Source of the DNA: Malaciobacter molluscorum LMG 25693
Lineage (GTDB): Bacteria > Campylobacterota > Campylobacteria > Campylobacterales > Arcobacteraceae
Direction: 5' to 3'
NCBI RefSeq assembly: GCF_003544935.1
Contig: NZ_CP032098.1
Span: 2,604,001-2,668,000, forward strand
Length of the DNA stretch: 64,000 bases
Shown here: in pieces, positions 33,872 to 44,557 of the stretch
Numbering within the stretch: position 1 is the stretch's first letter
Layout of the letters: the number at the start of each line of letters is the position of its first letter
Notes under the pieces: generated by a model
The model's database searches: none
Seen by the model: the letters and a program-made list of their open reading frames with translations, nothing else
What the model was told of the DNA's origin: nothing
Position numbers and translations under genes: made by a program

Positions 33872-35004
33872 TCAAGCCTTTTCTAAAGTTTCAATCAAAT
33901 TATCTAATACATATTTTTGCTCTTTTTTACTCAATTTAGGAAAAATTGGCAAAGATAAAGCTTTTTCGTAATAATCTTCCATCATAGGAATTTTTTCATC
34001 ACCATATCCTAATTTTTTATAATATGGTTGTTTATTTATAGGTATATAGTGATATTGTAAATAAATAAATTTTTTTCTAAGTTTAAGGAATAACTCTTTT
34101 TTTGAAATATTATATTTTTCAAAATCAATTAAAATTACATACAAATGATATGAACTATTTTCTGTATATTTATACAATGGTTTTATATTTGCATATTCAT
34201 CAAAAAACTTATCATACTTTTTTGCTATTTTTCTTCTTTTTTCAAGAAACTTATCTAATCTTTTTATTTGAGAAAGACCTAATGCACAAGCAATATCTGT
34301 TAATCTATAATTAAACCCTAACTCATACATTTCATAGAACCATGGTGCTATTTCTGTTTTTGAAGACATTCCATGATTTCTTAATTTCAATGCTTTTTCA
34401 TATATATCTTTTCTATTTGTTAAAATAGCACCACCTTCACCTGTAGTTAGCTGCTTAACAGGATGAAAAGAGAAAACAGAAATATCACTATTTTGACAAC
34501 TTCCTGCTTTTATTCCATTTTCAATTGCACCTATACTATGAGCACAATCTTCTAAAATTTTAATATTATAACTCTTTTTTAAAAAAGCAAGTTTTTCTTG
34601 ATTTACAGGATTTCCAGAAAAATGAACAACATAAATTGCTTTAATTTTATCATTTTTTAAAAGTTCTTTTTCACATAAATCTAAATCAATATTTCCATCA
34701 CTTTGTATATCAACAAAAATAGGTTTTGCTTTTGCATAAAGAATCGAGTTTGAAGTTGCTAAAAAAGAGTTAACTGTTGTAAGAACTAAATCACCTTCTT
34801 TTAAAAGTATTAAAGAACTTAAATGCAATGCTGCAGTTGCATTTGATACGCTTACACAATATTTTACACCAGTATATTCACATAAAGCATTTTCAAACTC
34901 TTTAACTTTAGGTCCTGTTGTTAAAAAATCACTTTTTAATACATCTTTTACTGCTTTAATATCTTCTTTTGAAATTGATTGTTTACCATAAGGAATATTT
35001 TTCA

Positions 35005-35005
<1 letters not shown>
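33872..35005 (-). CDS. pseC: UDP-4-amino-4,6-dideoxy-N-acetyl-beta-L-altrosamine transaminase
   Basis: PLP-dependent aminotransferase, second step of pseudaminic acid synthesis. It acts on the PseB product with glutamate as donor. At 377 aa it has the PseC-typical start IPYGKQSISKEDIKAV, the nucleotide-sugar segment VSVSNATAALHLSSL, ILEDCAHSIGA, and the PLP lysine K184 in FSFHPVKQLTTGEGGA. Its start overlaps the pseB stop by one base, which indicates co-translation. Confidence 0.94.
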
Positions 35006-36015
<1,010 letters not shown>

Positions 36016-36132
36016 TTACTTTATTTTACATAATATTGTCTTTATTATAGTTAATCTTTAATATTATTTAATAATAAATAAATAAAAACATTACAATTTG
36101 CAATAAAAATATATAATTTATTTATTTTTTGC

Positions 36133-36138
36133 TAAAAT
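36133..36138 (+). promoter_or_regulatory. Probable -10 box of recA
   Basis: TAAAAT preceded by TG and one base (TGCTAAAAT), an extended -10, in a T-rich stretch 42 bases before the recA ATG. This resembles vegetative promoters of Campylobacterota, which lack a clear -35. No LexA-like palindrome was noticed. Confidence 0.5.
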
Positions 36139-36179
36139 TCCCAAATAACATAAAATAAACTAAAAAATTAGGAAAAGAA

Positions 36180-37214
36180 ATGGATGAGAATCAAAGAAAA
36201 TCACTTGATTTAGCAATAAAACAAATTGACAAAGCCTTTGGAAAAGGAACTCTTATCAGACTTGGAGATAAAGAGGTTGTTCCCACTGAAGCTATTTCAA
36301 CAGGTTCATTAGGACTTGATTTAGCTTTAGGTGTTGGTGGTCTTCCAAAAGGTAGAGTGATTGAAATTTACGGACCTGAAAGTTCTGGTAAAACTACATT
36401 AACTCTTCATGCAATTGCAGAATGCCAAAAAGCTGGTGGAGTTTGTGCCTTTATTGATGCAGAACATGCATTAGATACTATCTATGCTAGAAATTTAGGT
36501 GTTGATATTGATAATTTACTTGTTTCTCAACCAGATTATGGTGAACAAGCTCTTGAAATTCTTGAAACTGTAGTTAGAAGTGGTGCAGTTAATTTAGTTG
36601 TAGTTGATTCAGTTGCTGCACTTACTCCAAAAGTTGAAATTGATGGAGATATGGATGACCAACAAGTTGGTGTTCAAGCAAGACTTATGAGTAAAGCTCT
36701 TAGAAAAATAACAAGTATCATGAATAAAATGGGTACTACTGTAATTTTCATTAATCAAATAAGAATGAAAATTGGTATGACGGGATATGGAAGTCCAGAA
36801 ACAACAACTGGTGGAAATGCACTTAAATTCTACTCATCTGTAAGACTTGATATTAGAAGAATTGCTACATTAAAACAAGCAGAAGAGAGTATTGGAAACA
36901 GAGTTAAAGTAAAAGTAGTTAAAAATAAAGTTGCACCTCCATTTAAACAAGCTGAATTTGATGTAATGTTTGGAGAAGGTATCTCTAAAATGGGTGAGCT
37001 TATTGATTATGGTGTAAAACTAGATATTGTTGATAAAGCAGGAGCTTGGTTTAGTTATGGTGATTCAAAAATAGGTCAAGGAAAAGAAAATTCTAAACAA
37101 TTTTTAAAAGACAACCCAGAAATTGCAAAAGAGATTGAAGGAAAAATACTTCAAGCAATGGGAATAGATGATGAAACAATTAAAGGAGAAGTTGAAGAAT
37201 CTGAAGAAGATTAA
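36180..37214 (+). CDS. recA: Recombinase RecA
   Basis: Strand-exchange ATPase for homologous recombination. At 344 aa it has Walker A GPESSGKT (65-72), the Walker B region [13 protein letters not shown]-binding loops ([43 protein letters not shown]) and the usual acidic C-terminus (EVEESEED). AGGAAAAG precedes the ATG. A strong hairpin terminator follows. It is relevant to the flagellin array because RecA-dependent recombination would be the expected route for exchange between the repeats. Confidence 0.98.
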   Translation: MDENQRKSLDLAIKQIDKAFGKGTLIRLGDKEVVPTEAISTGSLGLDLALGVGGLPKGRVIEIYGPESSGKTTLTLHAIAECQKAGGVCAFIDAEHALDTIYARNLGVDIDNLLVSQPDYGEQALEILETVVRSGAVNLVVVDSVAALTPKVEIDGDMDDQQVGVQARLMSKALRKITSIMNKMGTTVIFINQIRMKIGMTGYGSPETTTGGNALKFYSSVRLDIRRIATLKQAEESIGNRVKVKVVKNKVAPPFKQAEFDVMFGEGISKMGELIDYGVKLDIVDKAGAWFSYGDSKIGQGKENSKQFLKDNPEIAKEIEGKILQAMGIDDETIKGEVEESEED

Positions 37215-37231
37215 TTCAACTTTTCAACTCT

Positions 37232-37266
37232 AAACATCAAAAAAGATTTATTCTTTTTTGATGTTT
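37232..37266 (+). terminator. Hairpin terminator after recA
   Basis: A 14-bp perfect stem (AAACATCAAAAAAG / CTTTTTTGATGTTT) with a 7-nt loop, 17 bases after the stop codon. The descending arm supplies its own T run. Confidence 0.75.
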
Positions 37267-37325
37267 CTTCTAAAAAATAAAACTACAATCTAACTTATCA
37301 AAGCAATTATCAATCAACTTTTTTA

Positions 37326-37331
37326 TATAAT
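37326..37331 (+). promoter_or_regulatory. Probable -10 box of eno
   Basis: A perfect TATAAT, 34 bases before the eno start, downstream of the recA terminator and in a T-rich context. Confidence 0.6.
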
Positions 37332-37365
37332 AGTTAAAATTTTTGTAACTTAATTAGGAGAAACA

Positions 37366-38640
37366 GTGGTATATATTGACAACGTTTACGCTGACGAGGT
37401 TTTAGATTCAAGAGGTAATCCAACTGTGAGAGCAACAGTTATTTTAAGTGATGGAACAAAACAATCTGCAATTGTTCCAAGTGGTGCAAGTACAGGAAAA
37501 AGAGAAGCGTTAGAACTAAGAGATGGCGATGATAGATTTTTAGGTAAAGGTGTTTTAAAAGCAATAGAAAATGTAAATACTTTAATTGCTGATGAATTAA
37601 TTGGTTTAAGTCCATACAATCAAGCAGAAGTTGATGCAACTATGAAAGATATTGATGGGACAAATAATTACTCAAAACTTGGTGCAAATGCAGTATTAGG
37701 TGTATCAATGGCAACAGCAAGAGCAGCTGCAGCATCTTTACAAATTCCACTATATAGATATTTAGGTGGAGCAAATGCTATGACTATGCCTGTACCAATG
37801 TTTAACATTATTAATGGTGGAGAACATGCAAATAACTCTGTTGATTTCCAAGAATATATGATTATGCCAGTAGGATTCGAAAACTTCAATGATGGATTAA
37901 GAGCAACTTGCGAAGTTTATCAAAATCTTAAAAAAATAATTAATGATATGGGTGAAAGTACAGCAGTTGGTGATGAAGGTGGATTTGCACCAAACTTAAA
38001 ATCAAATGAAGAACCTATTCAAGTTATCATCAAAGCAATAGAAAAATCAGGTTACAAACCAGGTGATGAAATTGCAATTGCATTGGATGTTGCTGCTTCT
38101 GAACTTGTAAATGATGAAGGTAAATATGTACTTAAATCTGAAAATAAAGAATTAACATCTCAAGAGATGGTTTCTTATTATGAAAACTTATGCTCTAAAT
38201 ATCCAATTGTTTCAATTGAAGATGGATTAAGTGAAGATGACTGGGATGGATGGAAAGTTTTAACAGAAAGACTTGGTAACAAAACACAACTTGTTGGTGA
38301 TGATTTATTTGTTACAAATGCATCTATTGTTGCAGAAGGTATTTCTAAAAAAATAGCAAATGCTGTTTTAATTAAACCAAATCAAATTGGAAGTGTTAGT
38401 GAAACAATGTTAACAGTAAGACTAGCACAAAGAAATAATTACAACTGCGTTATGTCTCATAGATCTGGTGAATCAGAGGATGCATTTATATCTGATTTTG
38501 CAGTTGCATTAAATTGTGGTCAAATAAAAACAGGTGCAACATCAAGAGGTGAAAGAAACGCTAAATATAATAGATTATTAGAAATAGGTGCAGAAGTTGC
38601 ATATGCTGAATATTTAGGGAAAGCTCCTTTTTCTAAATAA
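37366..38640 (+). CDS. eno: Enolase
   Basis: Interconverts 2-phosphoglycerate and phosphoenolpyruvate. PEP is also a PseI substrate. The 424-aa protein starts at GTG ([19 protein letters not shown]), supported by AGGAG 5 bases upstream and by the N-terminal signature. Other blocks are [56 protein letters not shown] and [13 protein letters not shown]. Its stop is followed after only 5 bases by the FtsB-like gene, forming the eno operon. The order recA-eno-small membrane protein-AMIN protein also occurs in Campylobacter jejuni. Confidence 0.98.
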   Translation: MVYIDNVYADEVLDSRGNPTVRATVILSDGTKQSAIVPSGASTGKREALELRDGDDRFLGKGVLKAIENVNTLIADELIGLSPYNQAEVDATMKDIDGTNNYSKLGANAVLGVSMATARAAAASLQIPLYRYLGGANAMTMPVPMFNIINGGEHANNSVDFQEYMIMPVGFENFNDGLRATCEVYQNLKKIINDMGESTAVGDEGGFAPNLKSNEEPIQVIIKAIEKSGYKPGDEIAIALDVAASELVNDEGKYVLKSENKELTSQEMVSYYENLCSKYPIVSIEDGLSEDDWDGWKVLTERLGNKTQLVGDDLFVTNASIVAEGISKKIANAVLIKPNQIGSVSETMLTVRLAQRNNYNCVMSHRSGESEDAFISDFAVALNCGQIKTGATSRGERNAKYNRLLEIGAEVAYAEYLGKAPFSK

Positions 38641-38645
38641 TTTAA

Positions 38646-38888
38646 ATGAAGCGTAAAGTTCATGAAGTAAAAAAATTTAGTGTAATAGCTATAGGATCTA
38701 TTGCTATTACACTATTTCTTAGTTATCATGTTGCAATACTTTTATTTGGAAGTAATTCATTAGATGTTTATAACTCTTTAAAAAATAAAAGAGTATATTT
38801 AATTAATGAAATAAAAAGATTACAAGAAGAAAATGCCCATTTACAAAAAGAGTATTTTGAATTAAAAAACTTGGAGCCAGAACAATGA
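38646..38888 (+). CDS. Small FtsB/DivIC-like membrane protein
   Basis: An 80-aa bitopic protein with a short basic N-terminus, one membrane helix (about 12-33), then a periplasmic coiled coil (about 42-78, KRLQEENAHLQKEYFELKNL). The size and layout fit the septum formation initiator family (FtsB/DivIC), which links FtsL and FtsQ at the division site. Sequence identity in this family is low, so the function rests on architecture and position. There is no clear Shine-Dalgarno at its ATG, so it is probably coupled to eno. It overlaps the AMIN gene by 4 bases. Confidence 0.75.
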   Translation: MKRKVHEVKKFSVIAIGSIAITLFLSYHVAILLFGSNSLDVYNSLKNKRVYLINEIKRLQEENAHLQKEYFELKNLEPEQ

Positions 38889-39583
38889 AAAAAATATCTT
38901 TATTTATAACATTATTGATTATCTCATCAAACCTGTATGCTAGAGAAAATCCTTTTGTGCCAACACAATCTTATAATGAAGAAGTTGCTAGATTAAATGA
39001 AATAAATGACTCTTATCCTGATGAATTTGAAGGTCAAGAAAAACTTTATATTCAAGAAATACAAGATAAAATGAAATCAAACCCTGATAGTATAAATAAA
39101 GATACTAAAAGTGTTAAGAAAAAAGCAAAATCGGATTTAACAGAAGATAAAATAAAAAACTTAATAACAAAAGCGCAAGAAAAAACTGTAAAAGAGACAA
39201 AACAACTAGTAGAACAGCTAAAAGAAAAAGAAGAAATAATATATGTTAAACCTAGAACTGATGTTGCTATTGAAAAACAAGTCTTACCATTTGTAAAGTT
39301 AGAATATACAAATCAAAAACTAGATCTTTATTCAAAATATAAAGTATTTAAAAAATTTACACTTCCTAATCAAAATAAAATTATTTTAGATTTTTATGCA
39401 AAAGAAAATTTTTATACAAAAAGAGAAGATTTAAACTCAACTAATTTTACAAAAGTTACTGTAGGAAATCACCAAAAAGATAAATTCTTTAGAGTTGTAG
39501 TAGAACTTACAAGTACACCAGATAATTATGAAGTTACATACACAGATGGGCATGTAACAATTTTTAGATTAGAGCAAATGTAA
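38885..39583 (+). CDS. Periplasmic AMIN-domain protein
   Basis: A 232-aa exported protein with a signal peptide (about 1-19, cleavage likely after LYA), a charged helical linker (about 50-125), and a C-terminal AMIN domain (about 130-230, including LDFYAKENFYTKRED and FRVVVELTSTPDNYEVTY). AMIN domains bind peptidoglycan or septal components. Its place after an FtsB-like gene suggests a cell-envelope role. The same locus in C. jejuni encodes a periplasmic glycoprotein (Cj1670c/CgpA, from memory). A D-x-N-x-T sequon (DLNST) is present here. Confidence 0.8.
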   Translation: MKKISLFITLLIISSNLYARENPFVPTQSYNEEVARLNEINDSYPDEFEGQEKLYIQEIQDKMKSNPDSINKDTKSVKKKAKSDLTEDKIKNLITKAQEKTVKETKQLVEQLKEKEEIIYVKPRTDVAIEKQVLPFVKLEYTNQKLDLYSKYKVFKKFTLPNQNKIILDFYAKENFYTKREDLNSTNFTKVTVGNHQKDKFFRVVVELTSTPDNYEVTYTDGHVTIFRLEQM

Positions 39584-39591
39584 TATTTGCT
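39573..39591. terminator. Short hairpin between the convergent AMIN and antiporter genes
   Basis: A 7-bp stem (AGCAAAT / ATTTGCT) with a 5-nt loop spans the AMIN stop codon, followed by TT. It is modest in strength but well placed between convergent genes. Confidence 0.5.
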
Positions 39592-39595
39592 TTAA

Positions 39596-40765
39596 TCAAT
39601 CAGCTGCTACAACATCATCCTTAATTTTAAACACACTAACTAAAAATCTAATAAATATCATTACTAATAAAACTTCTAAAATAGAAGCCAAAATAAATGC
39701 ATAATAATAAAATTGATCTATTGCATGATTATGATATGCTAAAGTAGTAACAGCAATTAAAAGTGTTAGAGGCATAGCATGAGATAGCCCAAGCATAAAG
39801 AATCTATTTAATCCCATCTCTTTAATAAATAATAATGAAGCAACAACTCTTATAATAATCATTGCTAACACAATCAATAAAGCTGTAGAAATAAGTCCAT
39901 CTTGGAATAATTCTTCCAGTTCAAAAGAAGAGCCTACATAAATAAAAAATATGGGAACAAGCCATCCAAAACCAAAATGTTCTAATTTATGAGGTAATGA
40001 TTTATTATGTTCAAAAAAAGTTGTAATAAATGTTCCTGCAATAAAAGCACCAAATGCAACTTCTAATTGTAAATAAATCATCACAGCAATCATAACAAAG
40101 AAAATTGCCATTGATACTCGAATATCTTGTTCTTGATGATCTTGTGTTGGCATAAGATAAGTTTTTATTTCAGGATACCACCAAACTAAATTATTAAATA
40201 GTTTATATATTATTGCCATTAAAATCATAAAACCAGAAAATAACAACATTGTCTTATAAAATTGCCAAGTTATACCAAATTCAAGTATTGCAGATACTGT
40301 TGTTAATGCAATAATAGATACAATTTCTCCAATTAACCCAACAATAATCGATATTTTTATCCACTCTGTGTTTCCATACTCTTTTTTCAATGCAGCTAGT
40401 AATCCAATAGATATTAAAGGAAGTGTTACAATAAAAATATTTCCTAATTTAAAATAAAAAGTAATTGCACCAGATAAAGAAAATAATATTACATTATAAA
40501 TTAATGCCTTTTTTAAGATGGCAGAAGGTACGTGCATTAATTTTCGTAAATCAACTTCTAATCCTGCCAAAAACATCAAATATAAAAATCCCAATTCTGC
40601 AACCAACTCAAAAATTGTATTTTCATGGATATAAGAGAAATATACAGCCAAAGATCCCATTATAATTTCAATAGGAATTGTAGGTATTTTTAATGCCTTT
40701 GATAACAATGGCGATGTAAAAATAATTACAGACAAAGATATAATAATTAAAATTTCATCACCCAT
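39596..40765 (-). CDS. Cation:proton antiporter, CPA2 family
   Basis: Integral membrane protein of 389 aa with about twelve helices, a monovalent cation/H+ exchanger of the KefB/GerN type. Family blocks are the N-terminal LKIPTIPIEIIMGSLAVYF, LAELGFLYLMFLAGLEVDLRKL, and QLEVAFGAFIAGTFITTFFEHN, followed by FGWLVPIFFIYVGSSF. It ends soon after the last helix and lacks a C-terminal RCK/TrkA-N regulatory domain, so it is the short form. The transported ion cannot be read from the sequence. Confidence 0.85.
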   Translation of the reverse strand: MGDEILIIISLSVIIFTSPLLSKALKIPTIPIEIIMGSLAVYFSYIHENTIFELVAELGFLYLMFLAGLEVDLRKLMHVPSAILKKALIYNVILFSLSGAITFYFKLGNIFIVTLPLISIGLLAALKKEYGNTEWIKISIIVGLIGEIVSIIALTTVSAILEFGITWQFYKTMLLFSGFMILMAIIYKLFNNLVWWYPEIKTYLMPTQDHQEQDIRVSMAIFFVMIAVMIYLQLEVAFGAFIAGTFITTFFEHNKSLPHKLEHFGFGWLVPIFFIYVGSSFELEELFQDGLISTALLIVLAMIIIRVVASLLFIKEMGLNRFFMLGLSHAMPLTLLIAVTTLAYHNHAIDQFYYYAFILASILEVLLVMIFIRFLVSVFKIKDDVVAAD

Positions 40766-40782
40766 TAATTTTTCCTAATTTA

Positions 40783-41640
40783 TTATTTATTATCAAATTC
40801 TCTTGTAATTGAGAATCCTAATTTTTCTAATGCTTCAATATCATCTTTTGGTGTTTTACCTTGCGTTGTTAGATAATTTCCAATAACAAATGCATTTGCA
40901 CCTTTTTCAAAGATTTTATACTCTTCTTCTCCAAACATTAATTCTCTACCACCTGCTACCATTATTTTTCTTGCATTTGGTATCATTTTTCTAGCTAATG
41001 TAATTAGTTCAAATGCTTGTTCTCTATTAATTGTATTCTTTACTAATGGTAATGCTTCATTTGGATGAAAAAAGTTTAAAGGCACATTCATTGGATCTAA
41101 AGAGGCAATTGATTCAAGCATAGAAACTCTTTGCTCTTGTGTTTCACCCATTCCAAAAATTCCTCCACAAATAAGTCTTAAACCTACTTGTTTAACATTT
41201 TTACATGTTTCATATCTTTCATCCCATGTATGCGTTGTACAAATTGTTGGATAAAAATCTCTTGCAGTTTCTAAATTATGGTTATATGCATCAATTCCTG
41301 CTTCTTTTAATATTTCTAATTGTTCAACTGTCGCAGTTCCATTACATGCGATTAAAACAAGTCCTAAATTCTCTTTTTTTACTGCACGTACAGCTTCACA
41401 AACAAATTCTAATCTTTTTTGAGTTAAACCTTTTCCAGCTGTTACCAAACAAAATCCATTAGCATGGTTTTGTTTTGCTTTTTTAGCTTCTTCAACTATT
41501 TGATCTATCTCTTTTCTTTTATATCTTTGAATATCTGCTTTATATTTTACACTTTGTGTACAAAATTTACAATCTTCATTACATGTACCACTTTCAATAT
41601 TACAAATAGCACATAAAAATATTGTCTTATTATCGCTCAT
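40783..41640 (-). CDS. bioB: Biotin synthase
   Basis: Radical SAM enzyme inserting sulfur into dethiobiotin. With the start chosen here the protein has 285 aa, begins MSDNKTIFLCAICN, and binds the 4Fe-4S cluster through C20-x3-C24-x2-C27 (CNEDCKFC). Further blocks are GFCLVTAGKGL, YNHNLETARDFYP, CGGIFGMGET and AGGRELMF. An AGAAGAG sequence precedes this ATG. An in-frame start 33 bases upstream would place the start deeper in the preceding gene and adds a non-conserved leader. It is shorter than E. coli BioB at the N-terminus, as usual for this phylum. It overlaps the phosphodiesterase gene by 11 bases. Confidence 0.93.
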   Translation of the reverse strand: MSDNKTIFLCAICNIESGTCNEDCKFCTQSVKYKADIQRYKRKEIDQIVEEAKKAKQNHANGFCLVTAGKGLTQKRLEFVCEAVRAVKKENLGLVLIACNGTATVEQLEILKEAGIDAYNHNLETARDFYPTICTTHTWDERYETCKNVKQVGLRLICGGIFGMGETQEQRVSMLESIASLDPMNVPLNFFHPNEALPLVKNTINREQAFELITLARKMIPNARKIMVAGGRELMFGEEEYKIFEKGANAFVIGNYLTTQGKTPKDDIEALEKLGFSITREFDNK

Positions 41641-42142
41641 ATTTAAACTCTTCTTTCTTAAAATTATTAGCATTTATATCTTTAAAATAGTAACTAATTA
41701 TATACTCATTTTTATTAATTTCAAGCAATACACACTCTATTAGAGGCTTTTCTCTTGCACATACCTCACCTGGATTAATAAACAAAGTATTATTTATATA
41801 ATTACATTCAAACTTATGCGTATGTCCAAAAATAACAATATCACTATCTGAAGTTAGATAAAAAGGAAGATGCATCAATTTAAATTTTACATTTTCTATT
41901 TTAAAATAATATGGCTCTTTTTGAATCTTATATTTTTGTGATAATGAAAATAAGGCATTATCATTATTTCCAAAAACACTAACATATACTAGCTTTGAAT
42001 TTTGTAATATCTTTAAATTATCTTCAATACATAAGTCACCAGCATGTAGTAAATATTGAGCACCTTTTTCTTTTAGATGCTCAACAACTAATTCAGTATA
42101 GTCACTTCTTGTATGACTATCTGATAGAATTCCTATTTTCAT
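41630..42142 (-). CDS. YfcE/MJ0936-type metallophosphoesterase
   Basis: Small calcineurin-like phosphodiesterase of 170 aa. Metal-binding motifs in order are ILSDSHTRSD (D-x-H), LLHAGDLC (GD), VFGNNDN (GN[HN]-like) and IFGHTHKFE (GHTH), then the family-typical FINPGEVCAREKP. These enzymes hydrolyse phosphodiesters with two metal ions. The natural substrate is unknown. It is wedged between topA (no gap) and bioB (11-base overlap) on the same strand. Confidence 0.9.
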   Translation of the reverse strand: MKIGILSDSHTRSDYTELVVEHLKEKGAQYLLHAGDLCIEDNLKILQNSKLVYVSVFGNNDNALFSLSQKYKIQKEPYYFKIENVKFKLMHLPFYLTSDSDIVIFGHTHKFECNYINNTLFINPGEVCAREKPLIECVLLEINKNEYIISYYFKDINANNFKKEEFKYER

Positions 42143-44488
42143 CTATTTTTTAGTTGTACTTTTTGTACTTTTTTTAGTTGTAGTTTTCTTTGTAGTTGTT
42201 TTTTTAGTAGCACTTTTTTTAGTTCCTTTAGATTTAGGATCTTTTTCTATAATCTCTTGGCACTCTTCTAGTGTTAAATCCTCTGCAACTTTATCTTTTG
42301 GTATTTTAAAATTCTTTCTACCTTGTTTTATATAAGGTCCATATTGACCAATCAAAACTTGAATTTTCTCTTTTTCAAATACTTTAATAGTAGATTTAGC
42401 TTTTGCTTCATCCATCTGTTTTATAAGTTCTAAAGCTCTAGGAAGTTCTATTGTATAAGGATCATCAGTTTTTAATGAATAAAATTTACTTTTAACTTGC
42501 AAATATGGTCCAAATCTTCCAATATTAGCAACTATATCTTCACCATTTGCATCTTCCCCTACAACTCTTGGTAAATTAAATAAATATAAAGCTTCATCCA
42601 AAGTTATAGTATCCATATTTAAATGATCAGGGATTGCCACAAATTTTGGTTTTTCTTCATCATCTTTTGTACCTATTTGAACAAATGGTCCAAATCTTCC
42701 AACTCTAGCACTAACTGGTTTTCCTGATTTTGGGTCTATTCCTATTTCTCTTACTTGTGCATAATCTTCTTTGTTTACACTTGTCTCTTTTTCATTTATT
42801 CTTTTTTTGAAATCACCATAAAAATCTTGCATTACCTGTTCCCAAGCAATTTTACCTTCTGCAATTTCATCAAAATCTTCTTCGATTTTTGCTGTAAACC
42901 CTAAATCAATAATTTCAGCAAAGTGGTCATTTAAAAAACTATTTACAACTTCACCTGTTGGTGTTGGAGCTAATTTTTTATCTTCCGTTTTTACAACATA
43001 TTCTCTTTGTTGAATTGTTGAAATAGTTGGAGCATAAGTTGAAGGTCTTCCTATACCTTCACTTTCTAACTTTTTAACTAAACTAGCTTCTGTATATCTA
43101 GCAGGTGGTTTTGTAAAGTTTTGTTCTAAATCAAGTTTTTCAAGATTTAACACTGTTCCAACTTTTACATTTGGTAATATTTTTTCATTACTATCTAATG
43201 CATGTTCAGGGTTATCACTTCCTTCTGTATAAGCTTTCATAAATCCAGCAAAAATAATTCTTTGACCTTTTGCTTGAAATTCATACTCTTCATCTTTTCC
43301 AGCATTTATTTTATATGTAGTATTTGCAATTTTAGCTGCACTCATTTGTGTTGCTAAAGTTCTTTTCCAAATTAATGAATACAATCTATATTGTGCATTT
43401 TCAACATATGGTTTAATATCACTAGGTTTTAAAGCTAAATTAACAGGTCTAATAGCTTCATGTGCTTCTTGTGCACCTTTTGCTTTAGATTTATAAGCTC
43501 TTGGTTTAGATAAAGAGTACTCTTTCCCATACTCTTGCTCAATAACTTTCTTAGCTGCTGTTGTTGCAACAGTAGATAGGTTTAATGAATCTGTTCTCAT
43601 ATAAGTAATTAAACCACCAGTATGATTAGGAATATTTCCAACATTTCCTTCATATAGCTGTTGAGCAATTACCATTGTTTGTTTTACAGAAAGTCCAATT
43701 TTTCTACTTGCTTCTTGTTGAAGAGTTGAAGTTGTAAAAGGTGGTGCAGGATTTCTTGTTGTCTCTTTTTCTTCTATATCAACTAATTGAAATTTTCCTT
43801 GATTTATAGATGCTTCAATATTTTTTGCTTCTTGTTCATTTTTTACTTTTATATTTTTACCATCTTGTTTAGCAAGTTCTGATTTAAAACTAGGATTTTC
43901 ATAATCTGCTTTTATTTTCCAAAACTCTTCTGGAACAAATTTTCTTATTTCATTTTCTCTATCTACAATTATTCTAACAGCAACAGATTGAACTCTACCT
44001 GCACTAAGACCAAATCTAACTTTTTTCCATAATAAAGGAGATAATTCATACCCAACTGCTCTATCTAAAATTCTTCTTGCTTGTTGAGCATCAACTAAAT
44101 TCTTATCAACATCTCTTGGATTTTGAATGGCTTTTAAAATTGCATCTTTAGTAATTTCGTGAAAAACAATTCTTTTTATAGGATTTTTTTCAATTTTAAG
44201 TGCAGGAATTAGATGCCAGGCGATTGCTTCCCCTTCCCTATCCTCATCGGCTGCTAGGTAAATAACTGTATCTTTTGTTATATGTTTTTTTAAATCTGCA
44301 ATTACTTTTCTTTTATCTGTAGATATTAAATATTGTGGCTTGAAATTATCATCAGGATCAAAGCCTAATTTTGATTTTGGTAAATCCCTTACATGCCCCA
44401 TTGACGCCATTACGGTGTAACTATTATCTAAAAACTTTGATATTGTTTTTGCTTTTGCTGGTGACTCCACTATTACTAAATTTTTCAA
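42143..44488 (-). CDS. topA: DNA topoisomerase I
   Basis: Type IA topoisomerase relaxing negative supercoils. At 781 aa it has the Toprim domain with E9 (VESPAKAKT) and DEDREGEAIAWHL (81-93), the gate region LSAGRVQSVAVR, and the catalytic tyrosine Y296 (GGLITYMRTDSLNLS). The C-terminus carries three short repeats (VGRFGPFVQIG, IGRFGPYLQVK, IGQYGPYIKQG) instead of four-cysteine zinc fingers. It ends in a Lys/Thr repeat tail (TKKTTTKK and similar), probably for DNA contact. It is followed directly by the phosphodiesterase gene. Confidence 0.96.
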   Translation of the reverse strand: MKNLVIVESPAKAKTISKFLDNSYTVMASMGHVRDLPKSKLGFDPDDNFKPQYLISTDKRKVIADLKKHITKDTVIYLAADEDREGEAIAWHLIPALKIEKNPIKRIVFHEITKDAILKAIQNPRDVDKNLVDAQQARRILDRAVGYELSPLLWKKVRFGLSAGRVQSVAVRIIVDRENEIRKFVPEEFWKIKADYENPSFKSELAKQDGKNIKVKNEQEAKNIEASINQGKFQLVDIEEKETTRNPAPPFTTSTLQQEASRKIGLSVKQTMVIAQQLYEGNVGNIPNHTGGLITYMRTDSLNLSTVATTAAKKVIEQEYGKEYSLSKPRAYKSKAKGAQEAHEAIRPVNLALKPSDIKPYVENAQYRLYSLIWKRTLATQMSAAKIANTTYKINAGKDEEYEFQAKGQRIIFAGFMKAYTEGSDNPEHALDSNEKILPNVKVGTVLNLEKLDLEQNFTKPPARYTEASLVKKLESEGIGRPSTYAPTISTIQQREYVVKTEDKKLAPTPTGEVVNSFLNDHFAEIIDLGFTAKIEEDFDEIAEGKIAWEQVMQDFYGDFKKRINEKETSVNKEDYAQVREIGIDPKSGKPVSARVGRFGPFVQIGTKDDEEKPKFVAIPDHLNMDTITLDEALYLFNLPRVVGEDANGEDIVANIGRFGPYLQVKSKFYSLKTDDPYTIELPRALELIKQMDEAKAKSTIKVFEKEKIQVLIGQYGPYIKQGRKNFKIPKDKVAEDLTLEECQEIIEKDPKSKGTKKSATKKTTTKKTTTKKSTKSTTKK

Positions 44489-44557
44489 TTTTTCTAACCC
44501 TTAGCCATTTTTTAAAGTGCAAAGTGTATCATAAATTATTCTAATTAAAAATAAAGC

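Noticed and set aside
37386-37889. Several antisense open frames in eno
   Set aside because: The enolase frame has full family conservation. The antisense frames have low-complexity translations and no start signals.
42143-42240. Nucleotide tandem repeat at the 3' end of topA
   Set aside because: It is explained by the Lys/Thr-rich C-terminal tail of TopA, a common low-complexity feature.
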